Origin: Takakia lepidozioides
Lineage: Eukaryota > Streptophyta > Takakiopsida > Takakiales > Takakiaceae
Reading direction: 5' to 3'
Length of the DNA stretch: 64,000 nt
Assembly (NCBI GenBank): GCA_030704615.1
Contig: CM060734.1
Coordinates: 18,662,001-18,726,000 of the forward strand
Of this stretch, positions 45,730 through 56,416 are shown piece after piece. A model generated the notes under the pieces. The model did no database searches and was not told the origin of the DNA. It saw nothing but the letters and a program-made list of their open reading frames with translations. The stretch's first letter is position 1. Each line of letters starts with the position of its first letter. Position numbers and translations under genes: made by a program.

Positions 45730-45750
45730 TGCATGCTTAGCCCGGCTTAG

Positions 45751-48700
45751 CTAGCTTAGGAATCCGATTGTCCAACCAGTCACCACTTCATCCTGTAAAC
45801 TCACAGTGGCTGGTTCCTTTAGGATTTCCATTTCTCCTTCTTTTTCTTCATAGAAATGTGATGGGTAACTGCTGGTTTCCTCTTCTATTGGTGTTGCTGA
45901 CACTACACCACAGCAGATACCTCTTAAACAACTTAGGCTTTCCAGCCGCATCTCTGCAACCTGCTCCCACTCTGGGTGTGCAGCAAATAGGGTAGCTTCC
46001 TGCTCCTCATCCAGTCCTCATCTCCAGTCATACTCTCTGATCCCTCGAGGTCTTCTCGTAGCAGGTAATCTACTAGATTTCTTTGTGGTAATTTGTATCT
46101 CGTGCATCCCATTATGCACGGTTAGTAACTGAGAATTCCAGTCATGGAATACCCTGGCCTGTTTCAGCCACAGACGTCCCAATAATAAGGAGTAAGCCTC
46201 CATGACTTCATCCATCTTCAACACAGTTACTGTGATCATAAATATCATCTTCTGTATCTGTATCTTAACTCCTATTATTAATCCCAATGGCTGTACACTT
46301 CTTTGATCTGCCATTGTTACTGTAAATGGGGCTGGTTTCATGTTACTTAGACCAAGCTTCTTCCTTAATTGGTCTGTCATGATATTTACTCCAGAGCCTC
46401 CATCTATCAGCTCATCAGTTAATTCTGTGCTTCCAATTCTCAATTGGATTACTGGCATAGAATCATCAAAGTCCATGACTGTTTCACGCCCTTCCGGCTT
46501 CACATTATAACTGGTCACCTTGCTGTTTAGGTCTGTGTTTCCTGTCTCCTAGGCAATTCGATTGATTGCTTGATACAGCCTGTGTCTACAATAAGGTGTC
46601 ACAGCCAATAGCTGTCCAATGGTAATCTCTGCTTTGGTCTGGCATATTACTTCAGCCAAAGTCCCTTCATTACTTTGCATGTCCGCATCTTCTTTCTTCC
46701 TTTCATCCTCACTCACTTCTTCTTCTCCATCAGAATCAGAGGAATCTGCCACAGGAATATCAGTACTCTTCTGCATTTCCCTTATGGTATCTGCCACTTC
46801 CTTGTGCAGTTCCTTCTCATCTCTCCAAGCCTCATCATCTTCAGGCATATCACTGTCACCTTCATTATCATCATCTTCCTCAACTACTGGAGGTATTAGT
46901 TTGGCTTTGCTTCTTGTTACTATCATTGTACTTACTTCTGGTACAACACATGGCCTAACCATGTGAGCTGCCACCACTGGGCCCTCATTCACAGGAGCTC
47001 TCATCTCATTCTGGTGTCTAATCCAGAATGAACAGGCTGCCTTGCGATGTCCTGGCTGATTACAATATTAACACAGTTCTTCACCATTGGGTCCTCGCCC
47101 TTGGTCTGCTCTTGGATTATTTCTGTAATCCTGATTCCCGGGCTGGTAATTCCCCCTTGGATTCCCTGATAGTTGCCTCTGGAATTTCCTTGGTAATTCC
47201 CTCTTGAATTACCTCTCCCTTCCATGCCATTGTTATAACCACCAGGCCTACCATAGTGGTCCTGATCACTGTTTCTTCTTGGCTGGGGCGGCACTTGATG
47301 CACCCTTACTTGCCTAGGTTCTCTTGCAGCTGTCCTTCTGTTGTAGTAACAATTCTCAGTAGAATGGTTATCCATTTTACAGATAGTACAGTGTTTCTCC
47401 TTCATGTGGCATTCAGTGGTGGTATGGCCTTCATTCTGGCACTTTGCACACCATACACCATTCCTCCAATGTGTTGCAGCCTCTGTGGCATACTTCTTCA
47501 AGATTTCTTCTAATCTTTTCTCATAGTTATCCCTCTTCAACTTCTCCTTTCTCTTACTCTTCCTTTTTAGTTCTTGCTCTTCTTCTTCATCTGACTCATC
47601 CTCAGAGTCCTCATCATCCCTTTTCTCTCTCCTGAGCATTCCCAATTGCTCAATTCTGTTTGCAGTTTCAAATGCCTCCTCCACTGTATTATGGGGTAAC
47701 ATATCCACTTTCTTTTGCAACTCTGGTCTTAGTCCACTCACAAACCAAGTCTTCTGTAAACCTGGTGCTGGTACAGCAGCCAGCTTTTTCATCATCAATT
47801 CCATCTTTTTCCCATATACTCCTCAACAGTTCATGCTTCTTTTGCTTTAACTGTTGTAAACTTCCATACACTTCATCCTCAGTTTTACTTGTCCTGAACC
47901 TATTCGGAATGTTGTATTCAAGCCATTCCAGGTTAGGAAATGATTATCAGGGAATCTTGCATACCATTCACTTGCTTTCTTGATAAGTGAACAAGGAAAC
48001 AATCTCATCTTGGCATCATCGCCATTCTCATTGTTCACTATACACATGTGCTCAAATTGGCTAATGTGTACATCGGGATCCCCTTTTCCTGAATATATTG
48101 GAAAAGGTGGTTTTGCCCGTGTTGGTTGTAACGCCATCTGTGGCCCTACCTTTTGCCTACTGACAGGTGCTTGCACCCTTGCTGGTGTTGGTCCTTCATG
48201 ACCTGTTGTTGTTGTGGTGGATCTTCCACCAAGTGATGGCCCTTGAGCACTCCCTGCTACTGGCCCCACGATATTCACAGTATTCCCAGCTCTAGTTGCA
48301 CTACTTCCCACACTCCCTGTCCCCCCAGAGTCAGATCCAGGCAGCCCGCCTGATCCCCCTGAGCCGACACCTTCGTTGGCCTGTGATCCAAGTGCTCCAC
48401 TTGATCCAGGTCCAACGGGTTGGGATGTCCTGGTTGTAGTCTCAACCTCAGCTGTTGGGTCTACTTCTTCATACTCTTCCTCTTCCAATTTCTTCTCTCT
48501 ATTTTCATCCTCCAAATTCTACCCTTGGGTTTCTTCTTCACTCATGTAACTCAACTGCAATGGTGTTGGAGAGTCTGAACTCTCCGTTGGCTCTGCCACA
48601 TCCTCTCCTCCTTCTTCACCTTCCGCTTCAGAAACTGGAGTTCCTGCTTTTGGTGTTCCATGCCAACTCTTATCAAAGATTTCTGTCAAATATTTTATCC

Positions 48701-48911
48701 AGGGATGTACCTCAGATCTTTCACCTCGTGATTGATCTTCTTCCCGTACCAATTCCCTTAATCTTTCTTGCAAAGAAAAAGAAGGAGTGGCATCCAACTC
48801 TAGTTCTTCCGGTATGGGTGATGTACTCTCTGATCTTAATGGTGTGAGAGGTCCAGATGATTCCCCTATGTCTATTCCTCTCTCCCAAAGATATGGATAA
48901 TTGGCTTTCAA
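45751..48911 (-). pseudogene. Minus-strand gypsy gag and protease
   Basis: From 48911 downward: acidic gag N-terminus; Gly/Ser-rich linker; capsid (PIYSGKGDPDVHISQFEHMC, FPCSLIKKASEWYARF, WFVSGLRPELQKKVDML). Zinc knuckles follow: CAKCQNEGHTTTEC, CTICKMDNHSTENC and a third CNQPGHRKAAC. Then comes an acidic region, then a retropepsin-like protease with LIDGGSGVNIM (46500-46020). Breaks: in-frame TAG at 48519, frameshifts near 47900, 47805 and 47030, and TGA at 46018. The frame continues after the TGA toward RT (GLDEEQEATLFAAHPEW) but ends at the chromovirus. Together with integrase at 39-40.3 kb this is one gypsy element missing RT and RNase H. Confidence 0.85.
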
Positions 48912-48989
48912 ATAGCTTTATCTTTTTGTTGAATATCTCTGGCGTCTAGCTTCTCTTTCATCACTCATGTCCCATGTCTTTCATTTCTT

Positions 48990-49655
48990 TTAATGTGGCA
49001 ATAACCAAAACTCTCTTCTGTAATATCTCTCGTATATGCCTGGGTTTCTTTCAAGCTTCAATGCACCATTGGCTATACTAGAAGTCTCCGTTACCATATA
49101 ACCATATGGCAAACAAGTCTGGAAAGTTGTTCTTGGTGTGAGTGTGATCCACAAAATATCCTTTGGAATCCAATTCTTTACCAGTACAAGCTCTTCATGC
49201 ATATGAGTATAAACATTCACCTTTCTTTCCTCCCAGCCTTCAAACTCTACTCGCTTAATGGATAGCAATGCTATCACATAAACCAGTGTTGGTAACCAAT
49301 GTGCTCTTCCTCTACAGGCCACCTGATAAATCTTTATCACTCCTTTCTCCAGACCCCACTCAGGATCAGCATCATGCACTCTCTTAAGAATGTTTTCTTT
49401 ACAACCGTCTGGCAATTCCAAGAACCTCTTAAAGAATCGTTTGGACAATCTTTCCTTCTCAGTTTCACAAGGAATTTGATTCACATCAAATTCTTTAATT
49501 CTCCAACCACCATGATCCCACCAGATGCCTGTCACATCTGGTTGTTCATGACCCAGTTCCCCAGTATGGTCGCCAAATGTCGCGCGGCTTTTACTCACCC
49601 ATCCCTTCGCTATCCGAGGCGGAAACTCCAAGAAGAGTTGGAAATCTCTAAGCAC
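48990..49655 (-). CDS. Unknown ORF upstream of gag, 221 codons
   Basis: An open frame on the minus strand between the LTR-like region and gag. It is rich in Trp and charged residues (TGIWWDHGGWRIKEFDVNQI, ERYYRREFWLLPH). No domain recognised. It may be an extra leader ORF of the gypsy element or a host exon. It opens with GTG; the first ATG lies well inside. Confidence 0.4.
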   Translation of the reverse strand: MLRDFQLFLEFPPRIAKGWVSKSRATFGDHTGELGHEQPDVTGIWWDHGGWRIKEFDVNQIPCETEKERLSKRFFKRFLELPDGCKENILKRVHDADPEWGLEKGVIKIYQVACRGRAHWLPTLVYVIALLSIKRVEFEGWEERKVNVYTHMHEELVLVKNWIPKDILWITLTPRTTFQTCLPYGYMVTETSSIANGALKLERNPGIYERYYRREFWLLPH

Positions 49656-49699
49656 TCAGCCCGCTCAGAACAATCAGTCATGACCTACAACTAGTGTAT

Positions 49700-50577
49700 C
49701 ATGGGGGTGTTTCCTATTTGTTTTCCTTCCCGCATTCATGTTAGCTAGTTACTTTACTGTTGGTAATTAAGTATCAGTTTGCTTCAGCAATCTATCGGAT
49801 TCCCTCAACTCATCCATTCATTCCACAGCTTCACTCAGATCTCTCTACACAGTGTGAGTATGAAGTATGTATCAGATTAATATCTATCAAGTATCAGGCT
49901 GAAGCCATGGAGTCTCTAATCTGCTCTACATTACAACTCTACTACTTGCATTTATCAAGCATCAATAGATCATCCTCCTCCTACTCCGTGCTCTCCCTCT
50001 TTCTGCTCAGAGATGCGCTCTCTGCCTCATTTCCCCCAGTGATGTCCGAAGTCCCCCCAAGAAGTGCCCCCGAACTCCTTCCAGCAGTGATTCCTCAAGA
50101 AGTGATCCTCTTCCAGTCCTCGCTCCTGGCTTTATCTTCCTACCCGTTGTTCTAACCGTTTCCCTCACTAACCATCATCCGTGAACTAACATGTTCCATT
50201 CGCAGATGTTGTTCCCCACAGTCGTTCCCTGTCCTGCTATCCGTTCCCTATGGTCGTGACAGTTGTGTCAAGCTGTGACTGGCTGTGTGAAACTGTGACG
50301 GGCTGTGACTGGTTGTGCAACTGTGTTGGGCTGTGTCGGGCTGTGATTGGCTGTGCGACTGTGTCGGGCTGTGACGGGCTGTGTTTGGCTGTGATTGGCT
50401 GTGACGATTGTGTCTGGCTGTGGCGGCTGTGACGGGCTGTGACGGGCTGTGTAACCCCCCCTAAGGTGCGCTGTTGTTACCCCTAAGGCTCCTGTTGGTC
50501 TCAGTCTGTGCAAAAATTAAGGGTACCCCACAGATCCTGTAAAAGTGTCTAAGTCCCAGACAGTCCTCTAACATTAC
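49700..50577 (-). repeat. LTR-like region with upstream purine tract
   Basis: On the minus strand GAGAGGGGGAGGGGTAATG (50595-50577) resembles a polypurine tract. TGTTAGAGGACTG follows, a plausible LTR start; the right LTR end is not clear (a CA near 49768 is possible). The region contains the 50266-50455 minisatellite. It sits between an upstream ORF of unknown type (50612-51270) and the gypsy ORFs, so it may be an LTR shared by two tandem elements. Confidence 0.4.
50266..50455. repeat. 10-bp minisatellite GGCTGTGAYN
   Basis: About nineteen imperfect 10-mers of the form GGCTGTGACT, GGCTGTGACG and GGCTGTGATT. The core is the same as in the 30-bp unit at 38700-38995. Confidence 0.85.
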
Positions 50578-50611
50578 CCCTCCCCCTCTCAAAAAGCCGT
50601 GTCCTCACGGT

Positions 50612-51280
50612 TTATTGTTTGGGATTAGCAAACCTTTGTGAGCGAGCACCCTTCTGACGTTGAGAGTCTTGTGAAGGACTCTGTGTGCGAGCCCGAGGTC
50701 TGTCACTGGTTGACGGAGATGATTGAACACTACCTGGATATGTGAGGCCCTCTGGAGGCTGATATCGAGGTAATCTTTCAGGCATAGGAGACCCCCGTCG
50801 CTTCTTCTCTGCCATCTGAATTGCATAGTCTTCTCCCATGTCAAAAGAGTCCGCTGAAGAAACAGTTGTATCAGAATCCTCATCGCCTCTCAGGTGTTTT
50901 AACTGCCGAACTTTTTGTGGAATCCTCTGGGGCATACAATGTTGTCCTACCATGTCTGGAAGTTTAAACTGCAAAACTTGCTGTAAGCGTTGAATTGCAA
51001 AATTGGTGAAGACCCTGAGCTCCTTGTCTGTCCAGGTGAGTGGTGTACCAATGACTTGTGAATTGTGCAAATATTTCCATGATTCATGTCCCTTAAAGAA
51101 AATATCGTCAGGCCCGAATTTCTGTGTTGACAAATTGTTCCAGGCCGCATGAAACCATGAACGAATCTGAGAATCCTTTTGCATCATAACTTTTGCCTCA
51201 TATAGGTACATATGAGGTGGCACTGAAGGTAAGACCCAATGATCCCCAGTGGAATAACTCATAAAGCGCGTTTGCATCTT
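50612..51280 (-). CDS. Unknown retroelement-context ORF
   Basis: The minus-strand frame from about 51280 to 50612 has a folded-looking start (SVPPHMYLYEAKVMMQKDSQ, IRSWFHAAWNNLS, TWTDKELRVFTNFAIQRLQQ) and a disordered Ser/Arg/Pro-rich tail ending RFANPKQ. I do not recognise it. It ends just before a purine tract and LTR-like start. Right of 51280 the transposase exon on the other strand takes over, so the frame's upstream half is a shadow. Confidence 0.4.
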   Translation of the reverse strand, partial: KMQTRFMSYSTGDHWVLPSVPPHMYLYEAKVMMQKDSQIRSWFHAAWNNLSTQKFGPDDIFFKGHESWKYLHNSQVIGTPLTWTDKELRVFTNFAIQRLQQVLQFKLPDMVGQHCMPQRIPQKVRQLKHLRGDEDSDTTVSSADSFDMGEDYAIQMAEKKRRGSPMPERLPRYQPPEGLTYPGSVQSSPSTSDRPRARTQSPSQDSQRQKGARSQRFANPKQ

Positions 51281-51286
51281 CAACAG

Positions 51287-53181
51287 ATGGCCAGGGCGGG
51301 ATTGCCCCCTCCCAATTTCCGTGGTTTCATGGCGGACAACGCACAAGCAAATTGGGCTGCCATCCGAAGGGTGTACGGGGAAGACCCCAATGTTCCGATG
51401 GAAGGCAAGGAGAGATCTTGTGGGTTCCATTTTTTGCAGAGCTTGTCGCAGTACACAACCCGACTCGTGGCGCCAGATTTCAGAGAGGAGCACTGTTCCA
51501 TGTGTCTTGCGTGGAAGCGTGCTCCCACCTTGGATGATGCATAGACACAGTTTGCATGTATACGGGCTTGGTGGACAACGTCAGGTGCTATAAAGAAATC
51601 AGACGAGGGAGCAATGGTCAGTTGGCTAGTATGGTGGCATTATCGTTTCCTCCAGTTCGGCGACTATATGCAGGAGGTGAGTTGGACGAATTCACGTCCC
51701 GTTCAATATCATGCTAGTCATTATTTGTAACTTGCTTGTAACCTCAACATGTGCATGTGCAGGAAATGTGTCTGGACTCCGACACCGACATGCCGACAAC
51801 AAACATGGCCGAATCAGTACATTCTTCCTGGCGTGCCTCCTCTGCGGCGCATCTGGTGGACATCCTCACTGTCACAACGGAGGACATTGTGAGGTCAATT
51901 ATGCAGCAATGCAGGTACAACAAGTTCTTGAAAGGGAAACAGCGGGGCTTGGGGCCGGACAGGCAGGAAATGCTGATGCGGACTGCCTCCAGATCGAAGA
52001 ATCCTCGCAAGTGGGCGGCAGCCTTGCGAGAGGGCCTTCGGGACATGCCATTGCTTCGAAGAGGCCAACACTTGGAAGGAGATGTTCACACCCGTCCAGT
52101 GAGACGAAGACTTGACGAGGCACCTGGCGGAGAAGAAGATTCATGGCGAGCTGACAAGAATATTCGCACGCTACCTCGTGGTCCCGTGATGTTGCCCGAG
52201 GAGGTCTCGTCGAGCACCGCAAGTCCTGCACGTTCAAGATCGCCATCTCCTTTGAGCACAAGGCACGTGTCCGAGGAACATAATGAGCCATCTGTAGTAA
52301 CGTAGTACAACATACCCATTGTGGAGACAAGAGTGTCGGAGTCACAGTGGAGAATTGCAAGGACATTGCCGGCATTTTGAGGGAAGTGCTGCACCATCCG
52401 GGTGGATACGAGAGCACGCTGTGATGAGATGATTCGGAGGAACCCACACGGTGCTGTACCTGCACCTTGTTTCAGCAGCAGATTTTTTACTCCCACATTC
52501 TCTCACGCCACAACGCAGACGTTTTGGTTCTGTAGGCACGACATAATGACCTGTGTATTTGGCAAGCCCAAGTACGGGATTTAGGGAATGCCGGAGCCTC
52601 TGGGCGTCTGGCCTGTTGCACCGGGTTGCAACCTCTCTCAGAATGAGGCGGATGCTATTTCTGCAGCAGGATTTTGAATGGTGCAGCGCACAGACGTCCC
52701 GGCCCACTCGTTTACAGTTCCTCAGACCCAGCCATTGCAGACTGCTTGGTCCAGTAGAGACGGATTGGACAATTCTGCACATCCCACAATGCAATTCGAA
52801 AGAGTGAAGAGACGACACCCTCCCAACAAGTTGAATGAGACTCGGATTGCCAATGCTCTTGGGATGGCTTGCACTATTCAGAGCTCCGTGGACGTACCCC
52901 CACCCGGCCTTGGGCGTGTTTATCAGATGGCAACGGCCGGCTCAATTGTACGCGACGACGTATACACAATTACGATTGGAGTGGAGCCGACTTGCAATTG
53001 TACAGACTTCTCGTTGATGGAAGCAAAGAAGAGGTCAAAGTATTATCCGTGCAAGCATCTGTATTACATTTACCTAAAGAGGTTGAGGATGAACTTGACT
53101 ATTGATGACTTTATTCATGCACCAGCGTTGAGCGTGAACGAACTGCACAAACTCCTCTGCCGGGATTCCATAAATCATTGA
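51287..53181 (+). pseudogene. SWIM-domain transposase (MULE-like), 3' part with five in-frame stops
   Basis: Exon 51287-51676 (FMADNAQANWAAIRRVYG, SCGFHFLQSL, WLVWWHYRFLQFGDYMQE, donor GAG|GTGAGT) joins in frame with 51763-53181 (PTTNMAESVHSSW). The C-terminal SWIM zinc site is CNC...CKH (CNCTDF, then YYPCKHLYYI, about 52990-53070). Such genes are frequent as Mutator-like transposases in seed-free plants; the DDE-type N-terminal half is missing left of 51287. The frame is never shifted over 1.4 kb but is stopped at 51541 (TAG), 52303 (TAG), 52378 (TGA), 52582 (TAG) and 52675 (TGA). Each could come from CAG or CGA by a C-to-T change. Confidence 0.75.
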
Positions 53182-53947
53182 TGGGGCAAAGGGAATCCAC
53201 CATATGGATATTTGCAATTGCATTTTGATGCATTAGACTTTGTTTTGCAGTGTAATGAATTGCACCCCAAAACTCCTGGAATGAGACAGACAATATTAAA
53301 GTGATGTCTTTTAAACACTATGGACTGCTGGATATCCGTTGACGTCCAGTGGCAATTCAATGTCGAAACAGAATCAATACAAAGATGGCGGTAGGAAAAA
53401 TTTGCAAATCTTCCAGAAAACTGAGTTCCAACAATTGCAGTTGAGGGGGCCATTTCTGGAAAAATGACGCCGAATATCCCTATTTTGGGCCGAAAACTGG
53501 CTAAGTCCCAACATGTACGGGAACGATGTCTGGAAAAATGGCGCCGAATTTCTAGTTACATGGCCCAGAACTGCCCAACATTTGTGCAATGCCCAACACT
53601 ATGTACCCAAATTCGGCGCCACATTTCCAAATTTTGGGCTTACACTTCAATCAAGTTGTGATCTATATCCGCGAAATTCGGCACCATTTTTCGCCGGAGA
53701 CACCTATTACCGCGCAATACGTCGCCGATTTCTCCGCTTGCGGAACCTATTACCGCGAAATTCGGCGCCATTTTTGCAGATGTCACTCGGAATTCGCATG
53801 AGCGGAAGACGAAATATCATGAGCACTGCTCTCAAAACTACAATTTATACTTCAAACAATGAATATTATATTGTTGTTGTTGCTTTTTGTTTTTTGTTTT
53901 TTTTACACATTCCATTAAAATAATATTTTTAATGTTTTTTATTTCCA
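53182..53947. repeat. Spacer with GAAATTCGGCGCC inverted repeats
   Basis: AAAAATGGCGCCGAATTTC (53533-53551) and its reverse complement GAAATTCGGCGCCATTTTT (53757-53775) face each other over ~205 bases. Further partial copies lie near 53463, 53611 and 53677. They may be terminal inverted repeats of a small fold-back element. No ORF. Confidence 0.6.
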
Positions 53948-54654
53948 GAATTTGTACTTCTGCTCATGAAAACCGATTGTCTTACTATGCCGCTCATGCC
54001 GCTCATGCTCATGAAATAACTAACCTCCTAAAATCCACTCTCACACGCAAAGCACACAAACAAGCCTCAGCCTCTACTAGCCATACCAAAGCCCATATCC
54101 AAAAATGGACACAATCTACAATTCTTCACCATAAATTGTCAAACTACTTCTGGCACACCAAGACTATCACTGACGCACGAATACGACAAACACTCAAATT
54201 TTGTTATGCCCAATACGTGGGACTCCAAAGCACATCTTCTGGCCCCAACTGCCCGTTATGCTCACATACACATACAATACGTGACACCTGGCCCCACCTC
54301 CTCAGTCAGTGTACTCACCCCATTATACATGGTCTCCGCGTCACTCCCCATAATCACGCAGTTTGGCATTCCATAAACTTCTCATGTCCAGATCAGAAAC
54401 CAGATAATTCTCACTCATCAATGCTGGTACCTACCAAGGCCGACCCCCTGACCACACTGTCCCTCACTGGATACTTCCGTGTACTTGTCATCACTCACCC
54501 TGTACCTGTCCCTCTCGCTCTGCCCAGATATCCTACTTACAGTCCAAGGCTTACCCATCAATGCCCCCCTATCCACCTCCTTCCCCATAACTCAACATTC
54601 ACTTCGTTGAATTCACATACTGTCATGACCAATACCCAGCCCCCTCCACCCTAG
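53948..54654 (+). mobile_element. LINE C-terminal fragment (second LINE family)
   Basis: The open frame ends with a TAG at 54652. It encodes HIQKWTQSTILHHKLSNYF, RIRQTLKFCYAQYVGLQ and a zinc-binding end CPLCSHTHTIRDTWPHLLSQC, typical of the region after the RT of a LINE ORF2. A Pro/Thr-rich tail follows. No RT is present upstream, so it is a 5'-truncated copy. It differs from the family in the VIT intron. Confidence 0.75.
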
Positions 54655-54793
54655 AGAAACGACGTCTTTGTATTCAAGTACATCTCTAGTGTACCTGAAG
54701 CACCCCTGCGTTTTTTATTTATAAAGTACTTACTATTTCTATTCTCGTTCTGAACCCTCCAAGTTGTTGTTGATGTGCTGTGTTGATCACGAG

Positions 54794-54799
54794 AGATCT
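54794..54799. repeat. Palindrome site 1 (GAGATCTC core)
   Basis: GATCACGAGAGATCTCCCGTCC; an imperfect version of the GGGAGATCTCCC palindrome, 85 bases before a perfect copy in the same GATCAC context. Confidence 0.6.
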
Positions 54800-54880
54800 C
54801 CCGTCCTTTTATTGTGGTATCGCATTTGTCATATTGACAATGTGAATTATCCATTTTGGTGGTCTTGTTCTTTGCTGATC

Positions 54881-54896
54881 ACGGGAGATCTCCCGT
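54881..54896. repeat. Palindrome site 2: perfect 16-mer ACGGGAGATCTCCCGT
   Basis: Perfect 16-bp inverted repeat upstream of the ParB-like gene. The same 16-mer recurs at 58831-58846 and 59926-59941. Confidence 0.9.
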
Positions 54897-56017
54897 CCCT
54901 GAATTGAGACATACCTCGATACGGGTCTGAAAGACCGTTCTGTTGGTTGTATTTTGATGTTTATATTAACGGGGTGTTCTTATGTTGATTGTGCTGCCAG
55001 AACACAGATTCCAAAGGAATCAATCACTGTGATGAGCGTTGACATTGCCGGTTCCTTCATATACCCACACCTTGAAGGATTCACAATAAATCATCAGGGC
55101 TTCTACGAGCTAAAGAGGAGTATCGACTACCTAGGGTATCAACGTTGCGGACTCCCCAAACCCAGAGAAAGCAGTCTTCCGTTACCAGATCGGTGCGGAA
55201 ATGAAAACACTTTTGTGCTATGATGTGGTGGGAATAGAAACGGAGGACTTGGTGAGGGATAACAGAGTTACCCTTGCTGTGTTCATCCGTGAGAACAGGC
55301 GGAAAAGAGAGAAGGTATTTGGATTCTCCGTTGATGCCATGAGTCTGAGTAGTGATCTGATGGGATTCGCGATTTGGCTGGGATTCAGGGTCCCTATTGT
55401 TGAAGACGACTTGGAGATGGAAATACTCAAGAGCTAGGAATACCTTGACAAAATTCTCTACAATAATACCAATGAGAGACAACAATTGGAGGTACAACGA
55501 CTCCAATCGGAGCAAAAGCAGTTGGAGGACACAAAGAAGAAACCAAAAAAAGCAAGAAAGCCAAAGGAAGGAAATGGAGATGATGACGAAGAAGAGGGGG
55601 GAAGAAAACGACGAAAGACCATCAATATCGTGAATAGCCAAGAAAAGAGGCACCTGAAGACTGACGAGATTTTTGACCTGGATGAGGCGAAGAAGGTCGA
55701 GAAGACTCTCATTGAGCAATACCAGGATATATTCCCGTTTGAATTTGACTACGTCCAGGAAGTGGACATCAACCGCTGTTTTCTGGCCCCACAGCATATG
55801 GCATATCGACCACTCTGTGAGAAGCACAAGCTAGAGATAAAATCAAGGCTAGTTGCGTACAACCTAATTGCTTAAAAAATGCCTGTTTACTTGTTGCCAC
55901 GACACAAGACCGAGCCCACGAAGGTGTGGAGCAAGAAGCCCATCAATGAGCACGAACTACAGAAGGCAACATATTTTATTATCGGAGGCCAACACACATT
56001 GATGGCAGCCCAGGTCA

Positions 56018-56030
56018 GGGGAGGTCTCCC
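56018..56030. repeat. Palindrome site 3 (GGGGAGGTCTCCC)
   Basis: Starts four bases after the exon-a donor (CAG|GTCAGG). One mismatch at the centre of the palindrome. Confidence 0.7.
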
Positions 56031-56403
56031 GTGCTAACTCACCTTTACGAAATTCTACTTATTATTTGACCACGTATTTGTCCACTATCCATTGTCCATT
56101 GGCTCTCTTCTAATGCTAATCAACTGAAGTGTGATGATTGTAGAGCTTGTGGGGGATCCGGCACTGAGTAATGATGTGCTGATAAAATCGCTACGTACAT
56201 GGCCTGCTAAGATAGTGTACTCGACGGATGAGCTTTGACTGGTGACTATCTCCAAGGTTCTGAACAAGCCGAACAAGGTACGAACCGTCTTTCTATGAGA
56301 AGGTCCGTCACTGCAGAAAATATTACAATTGCAAGGAGCGGCCCCAGAAGTATGATGAGCATCGTCGGGTCGAGACTCAGCAGTGGAAGGTGAGTGTGAC
56401 CAC

Positions 56404-56416
56404 AGGAGGTCTCCCG
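56404..56416. repeat. Palindrome site 4 (AGGAGGTCTCCCG)
   Basis: Lies 14 bases after the exon-b donor (AAG|GTGAGT), so two introns of the ParB-like gene both begin with a palindrome. Confidence 0.65.

Larger units (their letters stand above)
40376..45730 (+). mobile_element. Ty3/gypsy chromovirus with 5' LTR, no 3' LTR, nested in minus-strand gypsy
   Basis: The order is 5' LTR, tRNA-iMet primer-binding site, gag, protease, RT, RNase H, integrase, chromodomain and polypurine tract. It is flanked on both sides by minus-strand gypsy sequence. A 9-bp AACCAGTCA occurs just left (40364-40372) and just right (45774-45782). After the purine tract the expected TGTCGCGG LTR start is replaced by TGCATGCTTAG, so the 3' LTR is missing. 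One frameshift and one nonsense codon disable pol. Confidence 0.9.

Noticed and set aside
53887-53947. Hydrophobic start of the LINE C-terminal frame as a signal peptide
   Set aside because: It is a translated TTG/TTT-rich simple repeat upstream of the true LINE homology.
55081-55827. 248-codon minus-strand ORF with hydrophobic stretches
   Set aside because: It is the antisense of the charged Lys/Glu-rich exon of the ParB-like gene, which gives Phe/Leu/Ser-rich shadows.
28100-55875. Reassigned stop codons (TAA/TAG as sense) to explain many single in-frame stops
   Set aside because: The intact unknown gene ends naturally at TAA and VIT at TGA. The stops occur in transposons and a truncated gene that also carry frameshifts or lost exons. 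Decay is simpler.
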